From Actinomycetes bacterium (GTDB lineage Bacteria > Actinomycetota > Actinomycetes > S36-B12 > UBA10799): a stretch of 58,495 nucleotides of DNA. This document shows, piece by piece, positions 33,001-41,111 of this stretch. Each line of letters opens with the position of its first letter. Position 1 is the stretch's first letter. The DNA lies in assembly GCA_029779995.1 (NCBI GenBank), contig JAKOZM010000173.1:1-58495 (forward strand), given 5' to 3'. The position numbers and the translations under genes were made by a program. Below the pieces are notes generated by a model. It had not been told where the DNA came from and ran no database searches. It saw only the letters and a program-made list of their open reading frames with translations.

Positions 33001-33610
33001 CCTCGAAGCCCTCGAACGAGGAGGCACCGTCGGCCGGCTCCGCGCGGAGACCGCTCTCGTTCGCGCTCGCCAGCTCGATGAGCGGCTGAGCCACCGGCTC
33101 GAACAGCTCGATGAGGCCGCCAACCTTGTCGCCGTACCTGCCGTGATCCGCGGCGCCGCTCTCGTCGTCCCCAGTGCACTCCTCGCGACCGGTGCCGAGC
33201 CTGAAGCGCAGACCTTCGCACGTCAGACCGAGGAAGTCGAGCGTCGAGCCGTCGAAGCTGTGCTTGCTGCCGAGCGAGCACTCGGACGGGAACCGGTCGA
33301 GATGCCGCGCAACAACCCCGGCTACGACATCCAGTCCACCGACCAGAGCGGCTTCGTCCACTACATCGAGGTCAAGGGCCGCATCGAAGGCTCCGACACG
33401 TTCACCATAACCACGAACGAGATTACCTTCGCCCAGACCCAAGGCGACCGTCACCGGCTCGCCCTGGTCGAGGTCTCGACCAGTGGTGCCGCCAACGACC
33501 AGTTGCGCTACGTGAGCGACGCCTTCACCCACCTTGAGCCATCCGCGACCACCCGCTCCTACAACGAGGTCTGGCGCGACTACTGGGAACGCGGAGGACC
33601 ACCGCGATGA
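30005..33610 (+). CDS. SNF2/DEAD-like helicase with C-terminal DUF3883
   Basis: The protein has 1201 residues; the start is GTG with GGAGG upstream. Helicase motif I is DDPGAGKT at 138-145, motif II VVDEAHRMS near 239-247, motif III LLMTATPHAG, motif V DAAGEGLNLQRA and motif VI NRIEQRFGRIHRIGQ; the last two are characteristic of SNF2/RapA-like translocases. The final 120 residues hold DUF3883 (NPGYDIQSTDQSGFVHYIEVKGR), a PD-(D/E)XK-like fold. Similar large helicases (DrmD-type) drive DISARM and other methylase-linked defence. The stop overlaps the methyltransferase start (ATGA). Confidence 0.92.
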   Translation: MTEATTDATLTLATLRAGQRLRGLVPGQTVTLIAIDPIDAGLFEVFYRDDSGRSGARAITDADAARFEVAGDLDSAPAYDADPDEFRLAAEALRIKYAALYDPMVAVNSSDVDPLPHQIRAVYEELLPRIPLRFLLADDPGAGKTIMAGLYLKELILRSDCERAIIVAPGGLVEQWREELSQKFDLRFEIFSRQMVDDAEGRNVFADHPLLIARMDQLSRSEDLTEQLGEVTWDVAVVDEAHRMSAHYSSWAGEVDETKRFKLGRLLSETAHNFLLMTATPHAGKEEDFQLFMSLLDRDRFEGQYRQGVHRTDTHGLMRRMVKEDLLTFEGKPLFPERKAYTVEYELSPAERDLYEQVTDYVRTEMGRAERIAQAGDKKRGNNVGFALTVLQRRLASSPEAILRSLERRQQRLDTKLRDMQRIITDDARFSTSTSSHIDEWSTGKTPLDFGSDALPALSVDDFEDFDEETTDEERAQFENQVDQVVDLATAAQTIPELRAEIAILEDLVRTARRVRLQDHDKKWVELRTILDEQLLAKDGSGTPRKIIIFTEHRDTLDYLQQKIAAQLGRADSVITIHGGTRREDRKVARERFTHNPDTVVLLATDAAGEGLNLQRAHLMVNYDLPWNPNRIEQRFGRIHRIGQREVCHLWNMVARDTREGDVFTRLLAKIDQMSIAYNGNLFNVLGDADAFQERSLRDLLIEAIRYGDQPQIKAKLDRIIDAGVSHGLDEMLAERALHPEMFSALNLDEVRARVEKARERRLQPGYIAAFFLPALTRLGGRIRKRENGRYEITRVPARVIDAARRLNRWAPVAEQYERITFELSRMHPDGLADAALIAPGHPLLHAVIEATIDDLGPTLKQGTVLVDRRTKQTDAPMLMFSVEQRIENTAADADTVSHHFDYPLLEQDGTVTVSAAPPYLDYDRPDSTETDAIAEIAGSDWARQNHEKLVRAWAYREGLQPRMDEIKTRLDIETARTRAQVKDRLLAEINHWDREHNRLEALERGGTVGRLRAETALVRARQLDERLSHRLEQLDEAANLVAVPAVIRGAALVVPSALLATGAEPEAQTFARQTEEVERRAVEAVLAAERALGREPVEMPRNNPGYDIQSTDQSGFVHYIEVKGRIEGSDTFTITTNEITFAQTQGDRHRLALVEVSTSGAANDQLRYVSDAFTHLEPSATTRSYNEVWRDYWERGGPPR

Positions 33611-36435
33611 CCCACACCACTGACAGCAACCAGCCCGACGCCAGCGAGAGAAGCACAGTGACCAACGCGCCCAAGAAGAAGCTCATCGAAGTAGGGCTGC
33701 CGCTCGAAGCGATCAATCGCGAGTCTTCTCGGGAGAAGTCGATCCGCCACGGCCACCCGTCAACACTGCACCTTTGGTGGTCGAGGAAGCCCTTGGCAAC
33801 GGCGCGAGCCGTCCTCCTGGCTCAGTTGGTGGACGACCCCTCATCGCGCGCTCACGAGTTCCCGACGGTTGAGCTGCAGGACGCTGAACGACGTCGGCTA
33901 CACGAGTTGATCGCGGAGCTCATCGTCTGGGAGAACTCGAACGACCCTGACCTATTGGCTCGTGCACGAGCCGAGATCAAGAAGAGCAACGGTGGTCAGA
34001 TGCCGCGACTTGCTGACCCTTTCGCGGGGGGTGGATCCATCCCTTTGGAAGCGCACCGGTTGGGGCTTGAGGCCTACGCGAGTGATCTGAACCCTGTCGC
34101 AGTGCTCCTCTGCAACGCGATGATCGATGTCCCGTCGCGCTTTGCCGCAACACCCCCAGTGTCGCCGACTGTTGAAGGTCAGACAACACCTTGGTCGGGC
34201 ACCGACGGTCTTGCTGCTGATGTTCGAGACTACGGGAAGTGGGTCAGTGACGAGGCGTTTCGTCGTATCGGCCACCATTTCCCTCGGGCTGTAGCTCCTG
34301 GCGGCACCGAACATACCGTGATCGCGTGGAAGTGGGCTCGCACAGTCAGGAGCCCTAACCCTGCGAACCCGATTGAGACTCCGCTCGTGAACTCCTGGTG
34401 GTTGAGTAAGCGAAAAGGGCGTGAAGCCTTTGTTTCACCATCCATCGAAAACGGTTCGATTACGTACACGGTCGTCCACGATCCAAGCGGGCCACCGTCT
34501 GATGGCACCGTCGGCCGGAAAGGTGGTGCCGTTGTCGGCGACGACACGCCTTTCAGCCTGAACTACGTTCGTGAAGAGGGACGTTCCGGGCGCATCGGGC
34601 AGCACATGATCGCGATTGTCGCAGAGGGACCTCGTGGGCGGTTGTACCTTTCGCCCTCAACGGCGCACATCGCCGCCGCCACAGTGGAACGTCCCGAGGA
34701 TGTCCCGGAGGGTGAGATCGGCCACTACCCACGTGACATCAAGACTCAGACGTACGGAATGACTCGGTGGGCAGACCTCTTCACCAACCGACAACTCCTG
34801 ACCCTCACCACGTTCAGTGATCTCATTTCTGAAGTCCGCCAACGGGTGCTGTCAGATGCAGTCAGTGCAGGAATGGACAGTGGGAGATCGCTCGACGACG
34901 GTGGCTCCGGAGCAGAAGCCTATGCTGATGCAATAGCCACCTATCTGGCGCTCTCGCTCAGCCGCATGACGGATAGATACTCGAATCTTTGCAGTTGGGA
35001 CTCCAGTCGGGACAGCGCACGTAACGTCTTCGCACGTCAGGCCATCCCGATGATCTGGGACTTCGCCGAGGTCAACCCCTTCTCTGACTCGACAGGCAAC
35101 TTCCTGGGTCAGGTCGAGTGGGTCGCGAAGGTACTCGAAAGCCTGCCCACCGGCTCCGGTCCCGGGGTTGCTGAGCAACGGGACGCAGGTTCGGTGGACT
35201 ACCGGGGAGTCGCAGTTTCAACTGATCCGCCGTACTACGACTACATCGGATACTCCGACCTATCAGACTTCTTCTACGTCTGGCTTCGGCGATCCCTCCG
35301 AGATGTGCGACCGGAAGCCGTCAGGACGTTGCTGACGCCGAAGGCTGACGAGCTGGTCGCGAATCCTCATCGCCACAATGGCAAGGATGGCGCAGAGCAG
35401 TTCTTCATCGACGGATTCAACGATGTCTTCCGGAAGATGCGGCATACAGCCGCCTCGGACATCCCACTGACTGTGTACTACGCGTACAAGCAGCAAGATG
35501 CGGGGATCGACGGGCAGGTTTCAACGGGCTGGTACACCTTGCTCAGCGGACTGATCAGTACGGGTTGGGAAGTCACCGCAACATGGCCAATGCGCAGTGA
35601 GATGTCCAACCGTCCGCTGTCTCAGGAAAAGAACGCCCTCGCCTCATCGATTGTCTTGGCCTGCCGACCGCGCCCTGAAGACGCCCCTGCAACGACACGT
35701 CGCGCATTGGTTGCTGCTTTGAAGGCAGAGCTGCCGGAGGCACTTCGGCGGCTCATGCAGGGTGCGGTCGCTCCGGTCGACCTAGCTCAGGCGGCCATCG
35801 GACCAGGCATCGGGGTCTTCTCTCGGTATTCGCGCGTGCGCGAAGCTGACGGCTCCGACATGAGCGTGCGAGACGCACTCCTCCTAATCAACGCAACTCT
35901 GGACGAGGTGTTGGGCGAGCAGGAGTCAGACTTCGATCCAGACACTCGCTTCGCCGTGAAGTGGTATCGGCAGTACGGGTGGGGCCAGGAGAACTCGGGC
36001 ATCGCTGATCAGTTGGCACGCTCATCGGATACTTCAGTGGGCGCCTTGGAGCGCGGTGGCATCTTCGAAGCCAAGGGGGGCAAGGCTCACCTCCTCTCGC
36101 CGTCTCAGTTGGCGGGTCAGTGGGATGCAACAGTCGATGAACGAGTCAGCGTCTGGGAGGCGACCGTCCGCTTGGCCGCCGTGATGGCCAAGGACGGGGC
36201 CGACAAGGTGGCTGAGTTGTTGCCGTCGGTGCACACACGCGTGAACCTTGACGCAGTGAAGGAACTGGGCTTCCTGCTGTTCCACGAGGCCGAGAAGAAG
36301 AAGGACACGAAGGACGCCATCCTCTTCAACGGCTTGGTGAGCGCCTGGGGTGACGTGAACGAGCAGGCGCGCAAGTACGCCTCGACGCCACGCTCGTCAC
36401 AGCAGGCGTTCGACTTCGACGAGGACGAGGATTAG
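33607..36435 (+). CDS. DUF1156-type adenine-specific DNA methyltransferase
   Basis: The protein has 942 residues. DUF1156 is at the N-terminus (KKLIEVGLPLEAINRESSREKS…LHLWWSRKPLATARAV). SAM-binding motif I is ADPFAGGGSIPLEAHRLG, starting near 137. The catalytic DPPYYDYIGYSDLSDFFYVWL is at 540-560. The long insert between them could hold the target-recognition domain. The order motif I-X-IV suggests N6-adenine (or N4-cytosine) modification. It would mark self DNA while the helicase/ATPases act on unmodified DNA. GC and codon use are a little lower than the helicase gene. It is coupled to the helicase and lies three bases before the DUF1016 gene. Confidence 0.9.
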   Translation: MTHTTDSNQPDASERSTVTNAPKKKLIEVGLPLEAINRESSREKSIRHGHPSTLHLWWSRKPLATARAVLLAQLVDDPSSRAHEFPTVELQDAERRRLHELIAELIVWENSNDPDLLARARAEIKKSNGGQMPRLADPFAGGGSIPLEAHRLGLEAYASDLNPVAVLLCNAMIDVPSRFAATPPVSPTVEGQTTPWSGTDGLAADVRDYGKWVSDEAFRRIGHHFPRAVAPGGTEHTVIAWKWARTVRSPNPANPIETPLVNSWWLSKRKGREAFVSPSIENGSITYTVVHDPSGPPSDGTVGRKGGAVVGDDTPFSLNYVREEGRSGRIGQHMIAIVAEGPRGRLYLSPSTAHIAAATVERPEDVPEGEIGHYPRDIKTQTYGMTRWADLFTNRQLLTLTTFSDLISEVRQRVLSDAVSAGMDSGRSLDDGGSGAEAYADAIATYLALSLSRMTDRYSNLCSWDSSRDSARNVFARQAIPMIWDFAEVNPFSDSTGNFLGQVEWVAKVLESLPTGSGPGVAEQRDAGSVDYRGVAVSTDPPYYDYIGYSDLSDFFYVWLRRSLRDVRPEAVRTLLTPKADELVANPHRHNGKDGAEQFFIDGFNDVFRKMRHTAASDIPLTVYYAYKQQDAGIDGQVSTGWYTLLSGLISTGWEVTATWPMRSEMSNRPLSQEKNALASSIVLACRPRPEDAPATTRRALVAALKAELPEALRRLMQGAVAPVDLAQAAIGPGIGVFSRYSRVREADGSDMSVRDALLLINATLDEVLGEQESDFDPDTRFAVKWYRQYGWGQENSGIADQLARSSDTSVGALERGGIFEAKGGKAHLLSPSQLAGQWDATVDERVSVWEATVRLAAVMAKDGADKVAELLPSVHTRVNLDAVKELGFLLFHEAEKKKDTKDAILFNGLVSAWGDVNEQARKYASTPRSSQQAFDFDEDED

Positions 36436-36438
36436 GTC

Positions 36439-37557
36439 GTGCCTGGCAGTCGAGATCAAGCCCGGAGCGGTGGCGCAGCGGCGCGTCGCTCTGGCGCGGA
36501 CCTGACTCCGTTCCGGGCCATCGCGGAGTCGGTCAGCGCCGAGGGCGGCGAACTCGTAGAGCAGGTGTCGGCTCTGATCGACCAGGCGCAGGCGTTCGCG
36601 GCCGCGCAGGTGAACGCCACCTTGACGCTGCGGAACTGGTACATCGGTCGATTGATCGACGTGGCCGTGCTGCGCGAAGGACGCGCCGGGCACGACCAGG
36701 AACTTGTTGCATCACTGGCGCAACAACTGACTTCACGGTACGGCCGAGGCTACGACCGAACGAACCTGTATCGGATGGTGCGGTTCTCCCAGCAGTTCAC
36801 CGAGACCGAACTTGTTGCGTCACTGGCGCAACAAGTTAGTTGGACCCACTTCCGCGAGCTGCTTCCGCTCGCAACCGACGACGCACGAGCCTTCTACGTG
36901 AAGGAGATCATCGACCGCCACCTCAGCGTCCGTGACCTGCGCCACGCCATCTCCCGCAAGGCGTTCGAGCGCCGTGAGATCGCGGACTCGCAGATTCCCG
37001 AGGGCTCGGGGGTCCCGCTGGATGCCTTCCGCGACCCGATGCTGCTGGACATGCTCGGGCTGGCCGACACCTTCTTGGAGCGCGACCTCGAAGCGGCTCT
37101 GGTCCACGACATGGAGGCGTTCCTGTTGGAGGTCGGTCGCGGGTGGGCGTTCGTCGAACGCCAGAAGCGCATGACCTTCGATGGCGACGACTACTACCTC
37201 GACTTGCTGTTCTACTCCCGTCCACTGCGTCGGCTGATCGCGGTGGAGTTGAAGGTTGGGAAGTTCAAGCCGAGCTACCAGGGGCAGATGAATTTCTATC
37301 TGAAGTGGCTGGACCGGCACGAACGCCAGGCAGACGAGAATCCGCCCATCGGCCTCATCCTGTGTACCGAGGCGAGCCGTGACCAGATCGAGCTGCTCGA
37401 ACTGCACAAGGACGGGATCGTGGTCGCCGAATACTGGACGACCCTGCCTCCGAAGGCGGAGCTCCAGGCCCGTATCCAGGCGGTCTACCGGGAGGCACAG
37501 GAGCGGATCGCGCGGAGGCAGCTCACCGCAGCGGCGGAAGAAGACATTGATGAGTAG
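36439..37557 (+). CDS. DUF1016 (YhcG-type) PD-(D/E)XK nuclease
   Basis: The protein has 372 residues; GTG start three bases after the methyltransferase stop. The DUF1016 N-terminal domain has TLRNWYIGRLI and YGRGYDRTNLYRMVRFSQQF. The nuclease domain has DDYYLDLLFYSRPLRRLIAVELKVGKFKPSYQGQM (Asp near 255, Glu270-x-Lys272). ELVASLAQQ occurs twice (about 88 and 124), coded by near-identical 27-bp DNA. YhcG-like nucleases occur in mobile elements and defence islands; here it probably serves as an effector. The N-terminal 30 residues are Arg/Ala-rich and poorly conserved in look. Confidence 0.9.
   Translation: MPGSRDQARSGGAAARRSGADLTPFRAIAESVSAEGGELVEQVSALIDQAQAFAAAQVNATLTLRNWYIGRLIDVAVLREGRAGHDQELVASLAQQLTSRYGRGYDRTNLYRMVRFSQQFTETELVASLAQQVSWTHFRELLPLATDDARAFYVKEIIDRHLSVRDLRHAISRKAFERREIADSQIPEGSGVPLDAFRDPMLLDMLGLADTFLERDLEAALVHDMEAFLLEVGRGWAFVERQKRMTFDGDDYYLDLLFYSRPLRRLIAVELKVGKFKPSYQGQMNFYLKWLDRHERQADENPPIGLILCTEASRDQIELLELHKDGIVVAEYWTTLPPKAELQARIQAVYREAQERIARRQLTAAAEEDIDE
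36700..36836 (+). repeat. Near-identical 27-bp direct repeats with hairpin in the DUF1016 gene
   Basis: GAACTTGTTGC(A/G)TCACTGG and the following eight bases occur at 36700-36726 and 36808-36834 with one mismatch, 108 bp apart and in frame. The second copy extends to a perfect inverted repeat: ACTTGTTGCG (36810-36819) and CGCAACAAGT (36827-36836) with a 7-base loop. The protein family often has two similar segments here, but not such conserved DNA. Confidence 0.85.
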
Positions 37558-37618
37558 GGATTGGCCGGCGCTCGATGCAGCCTCGTCGGCAGTAAGTAGT
37601 GGGTTCTAGGAGACAACG

Positions 37619-40600
37619 ATGGCGATGAACAACCGAGATCGAGTGGGCAAGGCTTTTGACCTGCTCTCCGAGGGGCTCCTGGACGAGATCGATGAGGTCA
37701 TGACGCGGGCCTACAAGACTGCTGACTGGCCGGCGGCGTGGGCGAAGGAGGATGCCCAGCGCCGGGGCGGGCCGCTGCGCACGCTGACCAAGCACGATGT
37801 GCAGGTGCAGCTCCGCGCGATCACTGAGCAGGGCTATCATTTCAAGGACGTGCTCTCCCGCGCCCAGCAGGGCTTCGCATCCGAGCTGCGCGAGACCCGG
37901 AACCTGTGGGCGCACAACGAGCCTTTCAGCTCGGACGACGCATCGCGGGCACTGGACACGATCGAGCGGCTGCTGCATGCGGTCGGCGCGGTCGACTCCG
38001 CCGAGGACGTGCGAAAGCTGCGCGTTGATCTCCAGCGGACGGTGTTCGAGGACCAGACCCGCAAGCAGGTCAAGCGCACGAAGGTGTCGCTCGAACCTGG
38101 CTCCGGGCTGCGCCCGTGGCGTGAGGTGATCCGGCCCCACGATGACGTGGCGCGCGGCGCGTTCACCGCATCGGAGTTCGCGGCCGACCTGCACCTTGTC
38201 CACACGGGTCAAGCGACGAGCCCCGAGTACGGGGATCCGGTCGAGTTCTTCACCCGCACCTACCTCACCGAGGGCTTGCGCGACCTGCTGTCGCGCGCAC
38301 TTCGCCGACTGAACGGCGAAGCAGGCGCCAGCCCAGTGGTGAACCTTCAGACCAACTTCGGTGGCGGCAAGACCCACTCGATGCTGGCGCTGTACCACCT
38401 GTTCAGCGGCACACCAACCAAGGACTTCCCGCAGGAGCTTCAGGAACTCATCGCCGCGAACGGCAACCCCGACCTCGGCGCTCTCGACGTCCGACGAGTC
38501 GCCCTCGTTGGCACCTATCTGAAGGCCGGCTCGCCGATCATCAAGGATGACGGTACCGAGGTTCGCACGCTTTGGGGTGAACTGGCCTGGCAGCTCGGCG
38601 GGCGTGAAGCCTACGACCTGATCGCCGAGGACGACCGTGCCGGCACCAATCCCGGTGAGGCGCTGCGCACTCTGATCGTGCGCTACTCGCCCTCGCTGAT
38701 CCTCATCGACGAGTGGGTGGCCTACGCCCGCCAGCTCGTCACCGACAAGGAACTCCCGTCCGGTTCGTTCGAGACCCAGTTCACCTTTGCCCAGTCGCTG
38801 ACCGAGATCGTCCGTTCCGTGCCGGGCGTGATGCTCGTGGTCTCGATCCCGGCCTCCGACACCGGCACCGAAGGACGCGGCAGCGACATCGAGATCGGTG
38901 GCGCGAACGGCCAGCTCGCGCTCGAACGCCTTCAGAACGTGATCCGCCGTGTCGCCGACCAGTGGCGGCCATCGAGCAAGGACGAGTCGTTCGAGATCGT
39001 CCGCCGCCGGCTGTTCCAGGCCCCGAACGCCGAAGGGCTCACGACCATCTCGGCTGTGGCGCGCAGCTTCACGAACCTGTACCGCAACAACACCGCGCTG
39101 TTCCCGCGCGATGCGGCGTCGCCGAACGATGACTACGAGAAGCGCATCCGTGCTTCCTACCCACTGCACCCCGAACTGCTCGATCGTCTGTATGAGGACT
39201 GGTCGACGCTAGAGCGGTTCCAGCGCACCCGCGGTGTGTTGAAGCTCGTCTCGTCGATCGTGCACGAGCTGTGGGCATCGAACGACGCCTCGCCGTTGAT
39301 CCTGCCCGGCAACGTGCCGCTGGACGCGACGACCGTGAACACGGACCTGACGCAGTACCTCGAAGATCAGTGGAAACCGATCATCGACTCCGACATCGAC
39401 GGCCCCGGCTCGACCGCGCAGCAAATCGACCTCGACCGCCCCAACCTCGGCCAACGATTCGTCACCCAGCGCATCGCCCGAACGATCTTCATGGGCGCAG
39501 CCCCCAGGATCAAGAGCACCCGCAAAGGGCTCGACAAGCAGTACCTCTGGCTCGGCACCGCAGTTCCCGGTGACACCCTCGGGAACTTCGGCAGCGCCGT
39601 CGAACTGCTCGCGCAGCGCTCGACCTACTTCTACGAGGAGCAGGGCCATTACTGGTTCGACACCCAGCCGTCGGTTACGAAGACCGCGAACGACTATGCC
39701 GAGCGGCTCCGTGAGGATGTCGAGACGGTGTGGAACGAGATCACCCGCCGACTTCAGGGAGAGGAGCGCGTGCGCGGTGTGTTCGACCGGGTGCACATCG
39801 CCCCGTCGTCGTCCGCCGACATTCCCGACCTTGAAGACACGCGCCTAGTGATCGCGCACCCGCGGCACGCCCGTCGCAAGCAGGACGGCGCGGATTCGGC
39901 CGCGCATGCGTGGGTTCGAGACGCGATCGAGAGCAAGGGCGCGAGCCAGCGCATCCACCGCAACACGCTGATCTTCCTGCTCGCCGACAAGAGCGAGTTG
40001 GAGAGCCTCGAAGCGGCAACCCGCAGCTACCTCGGCTGGAAGCGAGTCCAGGCCACTAGCGACAGCCTCAACCTGTCGGCGCAACAGCGCAAGCAGACTG
40101 ACGACTGGGTGTCCCGACTCGATCAGACCGTCTCCGACCGCATCCGCGACACTTTCGTGTGGGCGGTCTACCCTGAGCAGTTCGACCCGACCAAGCCATT
40201 CGAGCTCGTTGCCGACAGGGTGCCCGACTCTGGCGGGCGCTCGCTGGCTGAGCGTGTCAGCGCCAAACTCGGGCGTGAGGATCAGCTCGTCACCGACTTC
40301 GGTGCGCCGATCCTCGGCTCAACGCTGCACAACGAGCTCGGTGCTCTGTGGCGTGATGCCGGTGAGATCACCGTCGGCGAGTTGTGGGGTTACTTCACCC
40401 GCTACACGTATCTGCCCCGTCTCGTCCGACGCGAGGTGCTCGACAGTGCCATCGAGCAGTCGCTCTCGGCGGTGCTCGTCGACAACGAGCGCTTTGCGAT
40501 CGCTTCGGGGAAAGACGCCGAGACTGGCCGCTACCGCAGCCTGCTCGTGGCGCCGAACCCCAACACCAGGATTCAGGTCACCGACAGCACACTGCTCATC

Positions 40601-41020
40601 GAGACCGAGCGTGCGCAACGGCAGGCTGAGGCCGACCGCATCGCGGCGATCCGCGAGGCCGCCGCTAGCGCCGCTACCGCGGATGGCGACTCAGCAGGGG
40701 ACGGGCCGGTCGACTTCGTATGGACGGGTAGTGCGCCCCCCGAGGGCGGCGAGCAGTCTGAGGTCGAGTCGGCGCTGGAGGCAGTCCTGGCGCGGTTCTT
40801 CGGATCGGTCAAGATCGACTCCGACCGCTACGCCCGCGACATCGGCAACGTCACCCGCGAGGTGATCGACCGACTCGCCGGTGCAGGCGCGCGACTCGAC
40901 ATCACCATCGACATCCAGGCAACCAAGCCCGGTGGCTTCGACGAGTCCGAGGTCCGCACTATCGGCGAGAACGCCCGCGTTCTCAAGTTCGACCCGAGCT
41001 CCGGCTTCGAGAAGAGCTGA
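37619..41020 (+). CDS. Swt1-type HEPN plus DUF499 ATPase
   Basis: The protein has 1133 residues. Residues 1-130 form a Swt1-like HEPN domain (LLSEGLLDEIDEVM…RETRNLWAHNEPFSSDDASRAL) with an R-x4-H RNase-type motif at Arg94/His99. DUF499 follows with Walker A NFGGGKTHS at about 246-254 and a Walker B-like SLILIDEWVAYAR. The C-terminal 250 residues are helical with a final ssDNA/protein-binding-like domain (ITIDIQATKPGGFDESEVRTIGENARVLKF). DUF499 ATPases are known companions of DUF1156 methyltransferases in anti-phage loci. It may be a processive sensor with an RNase effector, which is inference. There is a 61-bp gap to the previous gene. Confidence 0.9.
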   Translation: MAMNNRDRVGKAFDLLSEGLLDEIDEVMTRAYKTADWPAAWAKEDAQRRGGPLRTLTKHDVQVQLRAITEQGYHFKDVLSRAQQGFASELRETRNLWAHNEPFSSDDASRALDTIERLLHAVGAVDSAEDVRKLRVDLQRTVFEDQTRKQVKRTKVSLEPGSGLRPWREVIRPHDDVARGAFTASEFAADLHLVHTGQATSPEYGDPVEFFTRTYLTEGLRDLLSRALRRLNGEAGASPVVNLQTNFGGGKTHSMLALYHLFSGTPTKDFPQELQELIAANGNPDLGALDVRRVALVGTYLKAGSPIIKDDGTEVRTLWGELAWQLGGREAYDLIAEDDRAGTNPGEALRTLIVRYSPSLILIDEWVAYARQLVTDKELPSGSFETQFTFAQSLTEIVRSVPGVMLVVSIPASDTGTEGRGSDIEIGGANGQLALERLQNVIRRVADQWRPSSKDESFEIVRRRLFQAPNAEGLTTISAVARSFTNLYRNNTALFPRDAASPNDDYEKRIRASYPLHPELLDRLYEDWSTLERFQRTRGVLKLVSSIVHELWASNDASPLILPGNVPLDATTVNTDLTQYLEDQWKPIIDSDIDGPGSTAQQIDLDRPNLGQRFVTQRIARTIFMGAAPRIKSTRKGLDKQYLWLGTAVPGDTLGNFGSAVELLAQRSTYFYEEQGHYWFDTQPSVTKTANDYAERLREDVETVWNEITRRLQGEERVRGVFDRVHIAPSSSADIPDLEDTRLVIAHPRHARRKQDGADSAAHAWVRDAIESKGASQRIHRNTLIFLLADKSELESLEAATRSYLGWKRVQATSDSLNLSAQQRKQTDDWVSRLDQTVSDRIRDTFVWAVYPEQFDPTKPFELVADRVPDSGGRSLAERVSAKLGREDQLVTDFGAPILGSTLHNELGALWRDAGEITVGELWGYFTRYTYLPRLVRREVLDSAIEQSLSAVLVDNERFAIASGKDAETGRYRSLLVAPNPNTRIQVTDSTLLIETERAQRQAEADRIAAIREAAASAATADGDSAGDGPVDFVWTGSAPPEGGEQSEVESALEAVLARFFGSVKIDSDRYARDIGNVTREVIDRLAGAGARLDITIDIQATKPGGFDESEVRTIGENARVLKFDPSSGFEKS

Positions 41021-41111
41021 GGGTAGCGGTGGCTCGATTCGGAAACGACCCGGCAAGGATCACTCACCTCCTCATGTCGGGGACGCCATCGGTCGAGAAA
41101 GGCTGACCAGG

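Noticed and set aside
37523..39169. Open frame of 548 codons, minus strand
   Set aside because: Antisense to the DUF499 gene; composition is reverse-complement noise.
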